Shown here piece by piece: positions 8,087 through 15,762 of a stretch of 34,640 nucleotides of DNA. The stretch comes from Oscillospiraceae bacterium (GTDB lineage: Bacteria; Bacillota; Clostridia; Oscillospirales; Oscillospiraceae). The notes beneath the pieces were generated by a model. It had not been told where the DNA came from. It made no database searches and saw only the letters and a list, made by a program, of their open reading frames with translations. The stretch lies in assembly GCA_017440525.1 (NCBI GenBank), contig JAFSHB010000043.1:1-34640 (forward strand), in the 5' to 3' direction. The translations under genes and the position numbers were made by a program. Each line of letters begins with the position of its first letter. The stretch's first letter is position 1.

Positions 8087-8569
8087 ATGCTCGATCAAAA
8101 ACGGGAGCAGGCTGTCTGGCAGAGGGTCATGGATCTGTCGGCGCAGGCTCCTGCCTGCTGTAAGATCGCAAAGACCGAGGCTGTCACAGCCGAGCAGATC
8201 ATGGAGCTGTTGTGCTCGGAGCTGTCGGATGCCGCCACCTACGAAGCCCTTTCCTGCCGCGTCTGCGGTCAGGCGCGGCAGATGCTCCTGAAGCTGGCCA
8301 TGGAGGAACGGCAGCACGCGGGGAAGCTCGAGACGGTCTACTATCTGATGACCGGGAAAAAGCCCTGCCCCGACAGGCCAAAACGCCCCTGCATCGCCTG
8401 CACCACGGAGGAGCTGCGGGAGCGGTACATACAGGAGGTCAAGGGCGCGGAACGCTATAAAGCCCTTGCAGAAAAGGCGGGATCCTTCTCCAAGGTGTTC
8501 CGGGAGCTGGCCTGTGAGGAGGAACACCATGCCCAAAAGGTGCTGACGGTCCTGCAGTCCTGCCTGTGA
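8087..8569 (+). CDS. Ferritin-like diiron protein (rubrerythrin-type, no rubredoxin)
   Basis: A 160-residue protein with two helical pairs of the ferritin-like fold. Candidate diiron ligands are E45 in SELSDAATYEAL, E73/E74 and H77 in MEERQH, E117/E122 in QEVKGAERY, and E144-E146 with H147/H148 in CEEEHH. It lacks the C-terminal rubredoxin centre of classical rubrerythrin but has several extra cysteines (CC near 24, CPDRPKRPCIAC near 94-105). Relatives reduce peroxide in anaerobes; the exact role is inferred. ATG 8087 is chosen because GGAGG lies eight bases upstream; an earlier TTG at 8039 would translate the hairpin. It converges on uvrB with only one base between stops. Confidence 0.85.
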   Translation: MLDQKREQAVWQRVMDLSAQAPACCKIAKTEAVTAEQIMELLCSELSDAATYEALSCRVCGQARQMLLKLAMEERQHAGKLETVYYLMTGKKPCPDRPKRPCIACTTEELRERYIQEVKGAERYKALAEKAGSFSKVFRELACEEEHHAQKVLTVLQSCL

Positions 8570-10528
8570 TCATTTCCTTAGCTCGATGATCTGATCGCGG
8601 AGGACGGCGGCGTATTCGAATTCCATCATCTTTGCGGCCTCGCGCATGGCCTTTTCCAGACGGGCGATCTCCTTGTCCTTTTCGGCTCTGGTCATCTTCA
8701 CCCCCGCCTTGCCCCTGGTCTCCTTGCCGGAGCGGGAGATCTCGATCAGGTCGCGGACGGATTTGACGATCGTTTTTGGCACGATACCGTGGGCTTCGTT
8801 ATAGGCCATCTGGATCTCACGGCGGCGAGCCGTCTCGTCCATAGCTTCACGCATGGAGGGGGTCACGGCATCTGCATAGAGGATGACCTTGCCCTCGGCA
8901 TTTCTGGCGGCGCGGCCCATGGTCTGGATCAGACTGGTGCGGCTGCGGAGGAAGCCCTCCTTGTCGGCATCCAAAACGGCGACAAGGCTGACCTCCGGAA
9001 GATCCAGACCCTCACGGAGCAGGTTGATGCCCACCAGTACATCAAATTTCGCCATGCGGAGATCCCGGATGATCTCCATGCGTTCCATGGCGGAGACATC
9101 GGAGTGCATATAGCGGACGCGGACACCGTGCTTTCTGAGATATTCTGTCAGGTCCTCCGCCATCTTTTTGGTCAGCGTGGTCACGAGAACGCGCTCTTCC
9201 TTCTCGGCCCGAAGCTGGATCTCCTCCATCAGATCGTCGATCTGGCCTTCGATGGGGCGGACCTCCACCATGGGGTCAAGAAGGCCTGTGGGGCGGATGA
9301 CCTGCTCTGCTGTCTGGGCGGAGCGGGAGAGCTCGTACTCTGCCGGGGTGGCGGAGACATAGATCACCTGATTCAGCTTTTGCTGGAACTCCTCGAAGTT
9401 GAGGGGGCGATTGTCGTAAGCCGAGGGCAGACGGAAGCCGTAGTTCACAAGGCTCTCCTTGCGGCTGCGGTCGCCGGCATACATGGCCCGCACCTGCGGC
9501 AGGGTCACATGGCTCTCATCGATGAAGAGGATGAAGTCCTCCGGGAAGTAGTCCAGAAGCGTCATGGGGGGCGAGCCGGGGGCTCTGCCGGAGATCACGC
9601 GGGAGTAGTTCTCGATGCCGCTGCAGAAGCCGATCTCCTCCAGCATCTCGATGTCGTAGAGGGTCCTCTGGCGGATCCGCTGTGCCTCCAGCAGCTTGTC
9701 GTTCTCCTCGAAGTATTTGACCTGCTGCCACATTTCCGCTTCGATCTCCCGGATGGCTCTGTCCAGCTTCTCCTTGGAGGCCACATAGTGGCTGGCGGGG
9801 TAGATCGCCACATGATCCACCACCCGGTCGGGCAGGCCCGATACGGCATTGATCTCAGAGATGCGGTCGATCTCATCGCCGAAGAACTCTACGCGGATGG
9901 CCTTGCCCGCCCAATAGGCGGGATAGACCTCCACCGTATCACCGCGGACGCGGAAGGTGTTTCTGGTGAAGTTCATATCATTGCGCTCGTAGCGGATCTC
10001 TGTCAGGCGGCGGAGCAGGAAGTCTCTGTCCATGATCTGACCGGGACGCAGGGAGATGACCATGTTCTTATAATCGATGGGATCGCCCAGACCGTAGATG
10101 CACGACACCGATGCCACCACGATCACATCCCGCCGCTCAAAGAGGGAGGAGGTGGCGGAGTGCCGCAGCCGTTCGATCTCCTCATTGATGGCGGAATCCT
10201 TTTCGATATAGGTATCCGTGTGGGCGATATAGGCCTCAGGCTGATAATAGTCGTAGTAGGAGATGAAATACTCCACGGCATTTTCCGGGAAAAATTCGCG
10301 GAACTCCGCGCAAAGCTGGGCGGCCAGGGTCTTATTGTGGGCCAGCACCAGCGTGGGGCGGTCCAGCCGCTGGATGATATTGGCCATGGTGAAGGTCTTG
10401 CCGGAGCCGGTGACGCCAAGCATGACCTGCTCCTCCAGCCCCATCTCAAGGCCGGATGCCAGCTTTTCGATCGCCTGGGGCTGATCGCCGGTGGGCTTGT
10501 AGTCGGAATGCAGTTTAAAGTCCATCAT
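8570..10528 (-). CDS. uvrB: Excinuclease ABC subunit B
   Basis: A 652-residue UvrB, the helicase-like DNA-damage verification subunit of nucleotide excision repair. Visible elements are the Walker [10 protein letters not shown] near residue 40, the beta-hairpin region [11 protein letters not shown], the [10 protein letters not shown] helicase motif, the [30 protein letters not shown] and QTMGRAARN motifs, and a C-terminal UVR domain ([24 protein letters not shown]) that binds UvrC. The start is ATG 10528 or 10525; AGAGG lies upstream of both. It lies on the opposite strand to the surrounding yab genes and separates rqcP from yabP. No Bacillus-type LexA box is visible at the promoter. Confidence 0.98.
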   Translation of the reverse strand: MMDFKLHSDYKPTGDQPQAIEKLASGLEMGLEEQVMLGVTGSGKTFTMANIIQRLDRPTLVLAHNKTLAAQLCAEFREFFPENAVEYFISYYDYYQPEAYIAHTDTYIEKDSAINEEIERLRHSATSSLFERRDVIVVASVSCIYGLGDPIDYKNMVISLRPGQIMDRDFLLRRLTEIRYERNDMNFTRNTFRVRGDTVEVYPAYWAGKAIRVEFFGDEIDRISEINAVSGLPDRVVDHVAIYPASHYVASKEKLDRAIREIEAEMWQQVKYFEENDKLLEAQRIRQRTLYDIEMLEEIGFCSGIENYSRVISGRAPGSPPMTLLDYFPEDFILFIDESHVTLPQVRAMYAGDRSRKESLVNYGFRLPSAYDNRPLNFEEFQQKLNQVIYVSATPAEYELSRSAQTAEQVIRPTGLLDPMVEVRPIEGQIDDLMEEIQLRAEKEERVLVTTLTKKMAEDLTEYLRKHGVRVRYMHSDVSAMERMEIIRDLRMAKFDVLVGINLLREGLDLPEVSLVAVLDADKEGFLRSRTSLIQTMGRAARNAEGKVILYADAVTPSMREAMDETARRREIQMAYNEAHGIVPKTIVKSVRDLIEISRSGKETRGKAGVKMTRAEKDKEIARLEKAMREAAKMMEFEYAAVLRDQIIELRK

Positions 10529-10546
10529 TCACACCTCTTTTCTGTT

Positions 10547-10575
10547 ATTATCATGCATGAAAAGAGAAAAGTCAA
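10547..10575 (-). promoter_or_regulatory. Sigma-A-like promoter of uvrB
   Basis: On the minus strand TTGACT (10575-10570) and GATAAT (10552-10547) are separated by 17 bases, pointing into uvrB 19 bases further on. Confidence 0.65.
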
Positions 10576-10576
10576 T

Positions 10577-10605
10577 TCATATTCGTGCCTGTTCCTGCAT
10601 AGGAT
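10577..10605 (+). promoter_or_regulatory. SigE-like sporulation promoter of yabP
   Basis: TCATATT (10577-10583), a 14-base spacer and CATAGGAT (10598-10605) match the mother-cell SigE pattern (ATATT, about 14 bases, CATACAAT) at most positions. yabP and yabQ belong to the SigE regulon in B. subtilis, which supports the call. No sigma-A promoter was found for yabP. Confidence 0.55.
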
Positions 10606-10632
10606 GAGAGCAGGGACAAGGAGGGATGGGAT

Positions 10633-10923
10633 ATGGCATCGTATGCCCCGGAAGAACGGTCGATGGAGCTGCCCCATAAGCTGACCCTTGACGGCAGAAA
10701 GCTTCTGACGATGACAGGTGTTACGGATGTGGAGAGCTTCGACGATGAGATGGTGGTGCTGCACACCAACAAGGGCACGCTGGTGATCCGCGGTACGGGA
10801 CTGCATCTGCAGCTATTGAGCCTGGATGGCGGTCAGGTCCATGTGGAGGGAACGGTCAACTCCATGACCTACGAGGACGACCTGGCAGGCGGCAGCAGCT
10901 TCTTCTCCCGGCTGTTCGGCTGA
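10633..10923 (+). CDS. yabP: Sporulation protein YabP
   Basis: A 96-residue protein of the YabP family. It has the PHKLTLDGRKLLTMTGVTDVESFDDEMVVL core and a VHVEGTVNSMTYEDD segment, which form a small beta-sandwich. YabP is a mother-cell sporulation protein needed for normal spore coat and cortex formation in B. subtilis. GGAGGG lies about seven bases before the ATG. The stop overlaps the yabQ start by one base (TGATG). A SigE-like promoter lies about 30 bases upstream. Confidence 0.9.
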   Translation: MASYAPEERSMELPHKLTLDGRKLLTMTGVTDVESFDDEMVVLHTNKGTLVIRGTGLHLQLLSLDGGQVHVEGTVNSMTYEDDLAGGSSFFSRLFG

Positions 10924-11633
10924 TGGAGATCCCGGTACGGGCGCAGCTGTGGGAGGTGTTCAGTTCCCTTGCGGTGGGAGTCGTACTGGGGGCGGTCTAC
11001 GATCTGATAAGAGGGCCGCGGCGGCTGATCGGACGCTTCACGGCGCTTTGGGATCTTATCTTCTGCGGCGCGGTGTGGTATGGGCTCCTCTGGCTGTGGC
11101 TGGTGCCCTGTGATGGGCTCCTGCGGGCCCATGCGATCGCATCGGTGGGCGGCGGCATCCTGCTGTGGTCCAAGACCCTGAGCGGCCCTTTTCTGGGGCT
11201 CTGGATGGGAGCCTTGCGGCTGGCGGCATGGCCTTTGACAAGATTTTTGAAAATTTTGCGACATTTTGCAAAAAAGTACTTTTCAATCGTGAAAAAATGG
11301 GTTAGAATGATTTGTAAGCTGTTTATGACTGCCCTTAGAAGGCATCCCAACGAAGGAGGAGAGGCGCATGCGGTTCAAACGGTCATCCTTGGTGATGAAG
11401 ATCGTGCTGCTGGCACTGGTGGTGTATGCTACCGTTACCCTGGTGTCCCTGCAGAGCCAGGTCACGGAAAAAAACGCCGAGGCCGCCGAGCTGCAAAGCA
11501 GTATCGATGTGGAAAAGCAGGAGAACCTGCGCCTGCAGCAGGCCATCGAGGACCTGAACACCGACGAAGGCGTGCAGGAAGTGGCCAGAGAAAAGCTGGG
11601 CTGGGTCTCCAAGGGCGAGATCATCTTTTATGA
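10923..11633 (+). CDS. yabQ: Sporulation protein YabQ, frame extended over divIC
   Basis: A YabQ-family membrane protein required for spore cortex formation in B. subtilis. The recognisable part is roughly the first 145 residues. It has the N-terminal QLWEVFSSLAVGVVLGAVYDLIRGPRR segment typical of YabQ, three hydrophobic helices (near 14-30, 42-62 and 68-92), and a basic stretch around FLKILRHFAKKYF. The open frame does not stop before divIC at 11368. It continues out of phase through almost the whole of divIC for 266 bases, adding about 90 residues of Gly/Arg-rich sequence with no family character. The extension may reflect a lost stop codon or a small indel near 11320-11360. A TAG in another frame at about 11334 would give the expected length. 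Confidence 0.75.
   Translation: MEIPVRAQLWEVFSSLAVGVVLGAVYDLIRGPRRLIGRFTALWDLIFCGAVWYGLLWLWLVPCDGLLRAHAIASVGGGILLWSKTLSGPFLGLWMGALRLAAWPLTRFLKILRHFAKKYFSIVKKWVRMICKLFMTALRRHPNEGGEAHAVQTVILGDEDRAAGTGGVCYRYPGVPAEPGHGKKRRGRRAAKQYRCGKAGEPAPAAGHRGPEHRRRRAGSGQRKAGLGLQGRDHLL
11280..11308 (+). promoter_or_regulatory. Candidate promoter of divIC inside yabQ
   Basis: TTTTCA (11280-11285), 17 bases, TAGAAT (11303-11308), in an AT-rich patch inside the yabQ frame, 60 bases upstream of divIC. It would give vegetative expression of divIC independently of the sporulation promoter of yabP. Confidence 0.45.
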
Positions 11634-11646
11634 TATGGGCAGATGA
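11368..11646 (+). CDS. divIC: Septum formation initiator DivIC/FtsB
   Basis: A 92-residue bitopic division protein. A short basic cytoplasmic start (MRFKRSSLVMK) is followed by one membrane helix (about 12-27), a coiled coil (about 28-66, rich in E, Q and L) and the C-terminal EGVQEVAREKLGWVSKGEIIFYD, which matches the FtsB/DivIC signature. DivIC forms the FtsL-DivIB complex at the septum. AAGGAGGAG lies about ten bases before ATG. The position between yabQ and an S1-domain gene is the same as in B. subtilis (yabQ-divIC-yabR). Confidence 0.93.
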   Translation: MRFKRSSLVMKIVLLALVVYATVTLVSLQSQVTEKNAEAAELQSSIDVEKQENLRLQQAIEDLNTDEGVQEVAREKLGWVSKGEIIFYDMGR

Positions 11647-11691
11647 GCCCATTTTTTGGAAGAACAGAAATAACATATGCAAGAGGGAAAT

Positions 11692-12141
11692 ATGGAGTTA
11701 ACAGTTGGCGCCATTTTAGAAGGAAAAGTCAAGTCCATCACCAAATTCGGTGCGTTCGTGGAACTGCCGGAGAATAAGAGCGGTCTGGTACATATCTCTG
11801 AGATCACCCATGCCTTTGTCAATGACATTCGGGAGCATCTGACCGAAGGGCAGGCGGTCAAGGTCATGGTCATCGGTCTGGACAATGGCAAGATCGACCT
11901 GTCCATCCGCCGTACCCAGTCTGCGCCCCAGCGTCCCCCGCGCGGTGACAGATCTGCGCAGAACGGCGCAAGGCCTCGTCAGGATGGCTTTAAGCCCCGT
12001 CAGCAGACCTATACGCCCCCGGCGGAAAAGGCGCCCCAGTCTTTCGATGATATGCTCAAGCAGTTCATGGCGGATTCTGATTCCAAAATGTCCGGGATCA
12101 AGCAGTACGCGGAACGCAAAACAAGAAACAGAAGAAAATAA
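11692..12141 (+). CDS. yabR: S1-domain RNA-binding protein YabR-type
   Basis: A 149-residue protein. Residues 1-70 form one S1/OB domain: MELTVGAILEGKVKSITKFGAFVELPENKSGLVHISEI, then VKVMVIGLDNGKIDLSIRR. The remaining half is a low-complexity Arg/Pro/Gln-rich tail ending in a basic KTRNRRK. Such proteins bind RNA or the ribosome; the exact target of YabR is not settled. ATG 11692 follows AGAGGG by about six bases; an in-frame ATG at 11677 has no such site. It follows divIC by 45 bases and precedes the lipoprotein gene by 10. Confidence 0.9.
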   Translation: MELTVGAILEGKVKSITKFGAFVELPENKSGLVHISEITHAFVNDIREHLTEGQAVKVMVIGLDNGKIDLSIRRTQSAPQRPPRGDRSAQNGARPRQDGFKPRQQTYTPPAEKAPQSFDDMLKQFMADSDSKMSGIKQYAERKTRNRRK

Positions 12142-12151
12142 GAGAAACGAT

Positions 12152-12787
12152 ATGAAGAAACTGATCGCTATATCTATGATACTTGCGCTGGTTCTGGGGC
12201 TGACTGCCTGCGGTATGAGCCGCCCGGTCACCAAGGAGGAGGTCGCGGATATCGACCTCGGCAATATGGCAGACGGCGTGTATGAGAACCTGCACTTCGG
12301 CTTCGGCTGTAGTCTGGACGAGGACTGGAACATCACACCGGATTCGGATATCCTGACCACCAATGAGTGGGAGGCTGAGGCGGATCTGCGGGAGCAGATG
12401 CTGGCTTCTCTGGCAAAGCCCGGCTACTTCTATGAGATGATGGCAGAAAAGGCGGATCTTTCCGCCACGGTCAGTGTATGCGTGGAGAATGTGTCGATCA
12501 TGGAAGATCCCGACTGCACACCTGAGGACTATGTCCGTTCCGCCGTGGTCACAGCCCGTGAGGCGCTGTCTACGATCGGGATGGAGGGCGCGCTCGTGGA
12601 GCAGGTGGAGCGGGACTTTGCAGGCGGACATTGCTTCGGCTACTGTATGAGCTTCGGCCGCGATGACGAGGCTATGTATCAGAAGTCGCTGTATGTCCAC
12701 AAGGGCATCTATGCCGCCGTCATCACGGTCAGCTGTGTGGGTGAGGATATCACCGATGCGCTGCTGGATATGTTCTATGAAGTATGA
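12152..12787 (+). CDS. Predicted lipoprotein of unknown function
   Basis: A 211-residue exported protein. The signal peptide MKKLIAISMILALVLGLTAC ends in a clear lipobox (LTAC), so the mature protein should be lipid-anchored through Cys20 on the outer face of the membrane. The mature part is acidic, with no motif that I recognise; NLHFGFGCSLDEDWNI and the closing strand pattern suggest a small alpha/beta fold. The ATG lies just after AGAGAAACGAT and ten bases after the yabR stop, so the two are probably cotranscribed. A terminator follows. Confidence 0.85.
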   Translation: MKKLIAISMILALVLGLTACGMSRPVTKEEVADIDLGNMADGVYENLHFGFGCSLDEDWNITPDSDILTTNEWEAEADLREQMLASLAKPGYFYEMMAEKADLSATVSVCVENVSIMEDPDCTPEDYVRSAVVTAREALSTIGMEGALVEQVERDFAGGHCFGYCMSFGRDDEAMYQKSLYVHKGIYAAVITVSCVGEDITDALLDMFYEV

Positions 12788-12791
12788 TAAC

Positions 12792-12814
12792 AAGCAGGCG
12801 GTCTCCGCCTGCTT
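12792..12814 (+). terminator. Hairpin terminator after lipoprotein gene
   Basis: AAGCAGGCGG (12792-12801) pairs perfectly with CCGCCTGCTT (12805-12814) around TCT, followed by the AT-rich AAAATTTT. The T run is weak. Confidence 0.7.
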
Positions 12815-12826
12815 AAAATTTTCCTG

Positions 12827-12855
12827 TTGCCCATTGCATGCTATGGGTGTAAAAT
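12827..12855 (+). promoter_or_regulatory. Sigma-A-like promoter of glgB
   Basis: TTGCCC (12827-12832), 17 bases, TAAAAT (12850-12855), ending 20 bases before the glgB ATG. The short leader contains AAAGGAGG. Confidence 0.6.
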
Positions 12856-12875
12856 AAAACAAAGGAGGCGATGGT

Positions 12876-14861
12876 ATGAGCCTGAATATCCTGAAGATCG
12901 ATCCCTATCTGCAGCCCTATGAGAAGGATCTGCAGCTGCGGATGCAGAATTATAAGCGTAAGAGAAACGAATTGGTGGGCAAGGACGGCAAGCTCTCCGA
13001 CTTTGCCAATGGCTATCTCTATTTTGGTATCCACCGTGTCCGGGGCGGCTGGGTCTACCGCGAGTGGGCCCCTGCGGCAGAGGCGGTGTATCTCACTGGT
13101 GACTTCTGCGGCTGGGACCGCCATGCCCATCCCATGAAAAAGCTGGAGCATGGTGTGTGGGAGCTGAAGCTGAAGGGCGCGGATGCGCTGAAGCACGGTC
13201 AGCGCGTCATGACCATCGTGGTACATAACGGTGAGGAGCTGGACCGTGTGCCGCTCTATGCCCGCTATGTGGTGCAGGAGGAGGGCTCTATCCAGTGGAA
13301 CGCCCGGATCTGGGCGCCCAAAAAGAGCTTCCAGTGGACCGACGAGGGCTTCCGGATGCCCAAGACCCCTTACATCTACGAGTGCCATGTGGGCATGGCA
13401 CAGGAGGAGCCCAAGGTCGGCTCCTATGATGAGTTCCGTGAGAAGATCCTGCCCAGGATCAAAGCGCTGGGTTACAATACCATCCAGATCATGGCGATCA
13501 TGGAGCATCCCTACTATGCATCCTTCGGCTATCAGGTGACCAATTTCTTCGCACCTGCATCCCGCAGCGGCACACCGGACGAACTGAAAAAACTGGTGGA
13601 CGCCGCCCATGGTATGGGGCTTGCGGTGCTGCTGGATGTGGTCCATTCCCATGCCTGCAAAAATACCCGTGAGGGCATCAATGAGTTTGACGGCACGGCG
13701 GAGCAGTTCTTCCATGCAGGCGCAAGAGGCGAGCATGCCGCGTGGAACACCAAGTGCTTCAACTACAACAAGCCGGAGGTCCTCCACTTCCTGCTCTCCA
13801 ACCTGAAATTCTGGATGACGGAGTATCACTTCGACGGCTTCCGCTTCGACGGCGTCACCTCCATGCTCTATCACGATCACGGCCTTGGCTGCAGCTTCGG
13901 CCCGTATGACCGCTATTTCTCCATGAACACCGACACGGAGGCTGTGACCTATCTGCAGCTGGCCAATGCCCTGATCAAAGAGCTCGATCCCAAGGCCCTG
14001 TCCATCGCGGAGGACACCTCCGCCATGCCGGGACTGGCCCTGCCGATCAAGGACGGCGGCATCGGCTTTGACTACCGCCTTGCCATGGGCACGCCGGATA
14101 TGTGGATCAAGCTCCTCAAGGAAGTGCCCGACGAGCACTGGGATATGTGGAACTTATACAACGAACTCTCCGGCAGACGCCCCAAGGAGAAGGTCATCGG
14201 CTATGCCGAGAGCCACGATCAGGCCTTGGTGGGGGATAAGACCATCATGTTCCGACTCTGCGATCAGGAGATGTACTGGTCCATGGACCGAGACAACCAA
14301 AGCATGGTCATCGACCGTGGCATGGCTCTGCATAAGATGATCAGGCTCATCACCATGACCCTTGGCGGCGAAGGGTATCTGAACTTCATGGGCAATGAGT
14401 TTGGGCATCCCGAGTGGATCGACTTCCCCAGAGAGGGCAACGGCTGGAGCTATCACTACTGCCGCCGTCAGTGGGATCTGGCCAACGCGGACTATCTCAA
14501 ATATCAGTATCTGCAGGCCTTCGATGTGGCTATGGTAGCGCTTGCTCAGAAGCAGAGGCTGCTCACCGCCGCGCCTGCCTGCCGCTGGATCGGACAGGAT
14601 GATAAAACGCTGGTCTATGAGCGGGGCGGTCTGGTGTTTGCCTATAACTTCCATCCGACCAACTCCCTCGGCAGCTATTTCGTGCCTGTGGAGCGGGAAG
14701 GAAAGTACCGAGCCATCCTCACCACGGATGAGGGGCGCTTTGGCGGGCATGGCCGCGTGTCTACCGACTATGTCTATGAGGCAAAAGCACAGCCGGACGG
14801 TAAGATCGGCTTTACGGTCTACCTCCCTGCCAGAACAGCCGTGGTGTTCAAGAAGCGATAA
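12876..14861 (+). CDS. glgB: 1,4-alpha-glucan branching enzyme, GH13_8 type
   Basis: A 661-residue branching enzyme that cuts alpha-1,4 glucan and rejoins it as an alpha-1,6 branch. It has an N-terminal CBM48 (WAPAAEAVYLTGDFCGWDR), a GH13 barrel and a C-terminal beta domain. Catalytic residues are the Asp nucleophile in DGFRFDGVTSMLYHDHG, the Glu acid/base in LSIAEDTSAMPG and the Asp of YAESHDQALVGDK. These exact contexts are those of the eukaryote-like GH13_8 branch (plant, yeast and some Clostridia/Bacteroidetes) rather than the E. coli type. It is a lone glycogen gene: no glgC, glgA or glgP is adjacent. GGAGG lies seven to eight bases before ATG. Confidence 0.95.
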   Translation: MSLNILKIDPYLQPYEKDLQLRMQNYKRKRNELVGKDGKLSDFANGYLYFGIHRVRGGWVYREWAPAAEAVYLTGDFCGWDRHAHPMKKLEHGVWELKLKGADALKHGQRVMTIVVHNGEELDRVPLYARYVVQEEGSIQWNARIWAPKKSFQWTDEGFRMPKTPYIYECHVGMAQEEPKVGSYDEFREKILPRIKALGYNTIQIMAIMEHPYYASFGYQVTNFFAPASRSGTPDELKKLVDAAHGMGLAVLLDVVHSHACKNTREGINEFDGTAEQFFHAGARGEHAAWNTKCFNYNKPEVLHFLLSNLKFWMTEYHFDGFRFDGVTSMLYHDHGLGCSFGPYDRYFSMNTDTEAVTYLQLANALIKELDPKALSIAEDTSAMPGLALPIKDGGIGFDYRLAMGTPDMWIKLLKEVPDEHWDMWNLYNELSGRRPKEKVIGYAESHDQALVGDKTIMFRLCDQEMYWSMDRDNQSMVIDRGMALHKMIRLITMTLGGEGYLNFMGNEFGHPEWIDFPREGNGWSYHYCRRQWDLANADYLKYQYLQAFDVAMVALAQKQRLLTAAPACRWIGQDDKTLVYERGGLVFAYNFHPTNSLGSYFVPVEREGKYRAILTTDEGRFGGHGRVSTDYVYEAKAQPDGKIGFTVYLPARTAVVFKKR

Positions 14862-14965
14862 AGCAAACAGGAGGACAGGCACAGCGATGCTGCACCAAGG
14901 CGGTGCTTTTCCGCATGGTCGCGGATGCTGTTGCTTTTATGGTATATCTTTCTCCTTTTGCAGAT

Positions 14966-14999
14966 CTAAAAGGCTTCCCCTCAAGGGGAAGCCTTTTAG
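14966..14999. repeat. Perfect 15-bp palindromic hairpin between glgB and SGNH gene
   Basis: CTAAAAGGCTTCCCC (14966-14980) pairs perfectly with GGGGAAGCCTTTTAG (14985-14999) around TCAA. TTTT is in the right arm, so it can act as a terminator in both directions. It may equally be a short palindromic repeat. The rest of the 219-base gap holds no supported gene. Confidence 0.65.
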
Positions 15000-15025
15000 A
15001 ATTTGTAAAACAGAGCGATCGATAC

Positions 15026-15054
15026 TTGCGACATGGGCTCAGATGGTGTATCAT
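15026..15054 (+). promoter_or_regulatory. Sigma-A-like promoter of the SGNH hydrolase gene
   Basis: TTGCGA (15026-15031), 17 bases, TATCAT (15049-15054), 26 bases before the ATG. Confidence 0.55.
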
Positions 15055-15080
15055 CATAGAAAACAACGGAAAGGCAGAGC

Positions 15081-15725
15081 ATGATGAAAAACAACGCCAT
15101 GATCTTTGGAGACAGTTATTCCACATTCAAAGGCTTCATACCGCAGGCTTACGCCGCTTATTATTCCGAAGAAGGCCGCCCGGAGACGGATGTGACGAAG
15201 GTGACTGAGACCTGGTGGTATCAGGTCTTTGAGAAAGCAGGCTTAGATCTGGTCTTGAATGACAGTTGGTCCGGTTCGACCATCGGTCACACGCGCTATG
15301 ATGGGATCGACTGCTCCAAGACCTCCTCGTTCATCTATCGTCTGCGGCGGCTGATCGAAAGGGGCTTCTTCGCGGAGCATGCGGTCGATACGGTCTTTGT
15401 GTTCGGCGGCACCAACGACAGCTGGGCGGATGTGCCTTTGGGCGAAGAAAAGCTCGAGGACTGGGAAGAGCAGGACCTGTTCGAGGTCCTGCCTGCGGTG
15501 AGTTATTTTCTGAAGCTGGTGCGAGACACGGTGCCAAATGCCAAGATCTACTGCCTGATCAACACGGAGCTCAAACCGGAGATCGATGCGCATATGAAAA
15601 ACGCCTGTGCGCGGTACGGCATCACACCCATCGCCTTCGAGCATATCGATAAAAATTGCGGGCATCCCACCATCCAAGGCATGAAGGATATCAAAGAGAA
15701 GGTCTTGGAAGTGATGAGCAAATGA
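15081..15725 (+). CDS. SGNH/GDSL-family hydrolase
   Basis: A 214-residue protein with the four SGNH blocks in order: block I MIFGDSYSTFKG (Ser12), block II NDSWSGSTIG (Gly), block III VFGGTNDSW (Asn), block V GHPTIQG (His). There is no signal peptide, so it should act in the cytosol as an esterase, lipase or acetyl-hydrolase; the substrate is unknown. The start is ATG 15081 or the next ATG at 15084, with GGAAAGG upstream. It has its own promoter and terminator, so it looks monocistronic. Confidence 0.88.
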   Translation: MMKNNAMIFGDSYSTFKGFIPQAYAAYYSEEGRPETDVTKVTETWWYQVFEKAGLDLVLNDSWSGSTIGHTRYDGIDCSKTSSFIYRLRRLIERGFFAEHAVDTVFVFGGTNDSWADVPLGEEKLEDWEEQDLFEVLPAVSYFLKLVRDTVPNAKIYCLINTELKPEIDAHMKNACARYGITPIAFEHIDKNCGHPTIQGMKDIKEKVLEVMSK

Positions 15726-15728
15726 ATG

Positions 15729-15761
15729 AAGAGCCTCGGAACGATGTTCCGAGGCTCTTTT
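15729..15761. terminator. Bidirectional terminator between convergent genes
   Basis: AAGAGCCTCGGAAC (15729-15742) pairs perfectly with GTTCCGAGGCTCTT (15746-15759) around GAT, followed by TTTT. It serves the SGNH gene and, less strongly, the minus-strand gene ending at 15763. Confidence 0.88.
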
Positions 15762-15762
15762 A

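Noticed and set aside
7673..8536. Minus-strand frame across the rqcP/ferritin-like gap
   Set aside because: Crosses a terminator and several palindromes, and overlaps two real genes in antisense; no motif.
10529..10632. LexA/SOS box upstream of uvrB
   Set aside because: No CGAAC...GTTCG-type site is visible.
8789..10684. Long open frame on the plus strand opposite uvrB (about 630 codons)
   Set aside because: Antisense to a full-length uvrB. The Gly/Ala/Asp/His-rich translation is a product of GC-biased third positions, and it has no domain.
12813..14138. 441-codon minus-strand frame opposite glgB
   Set aside because: Shadow of glgB; no independent support.
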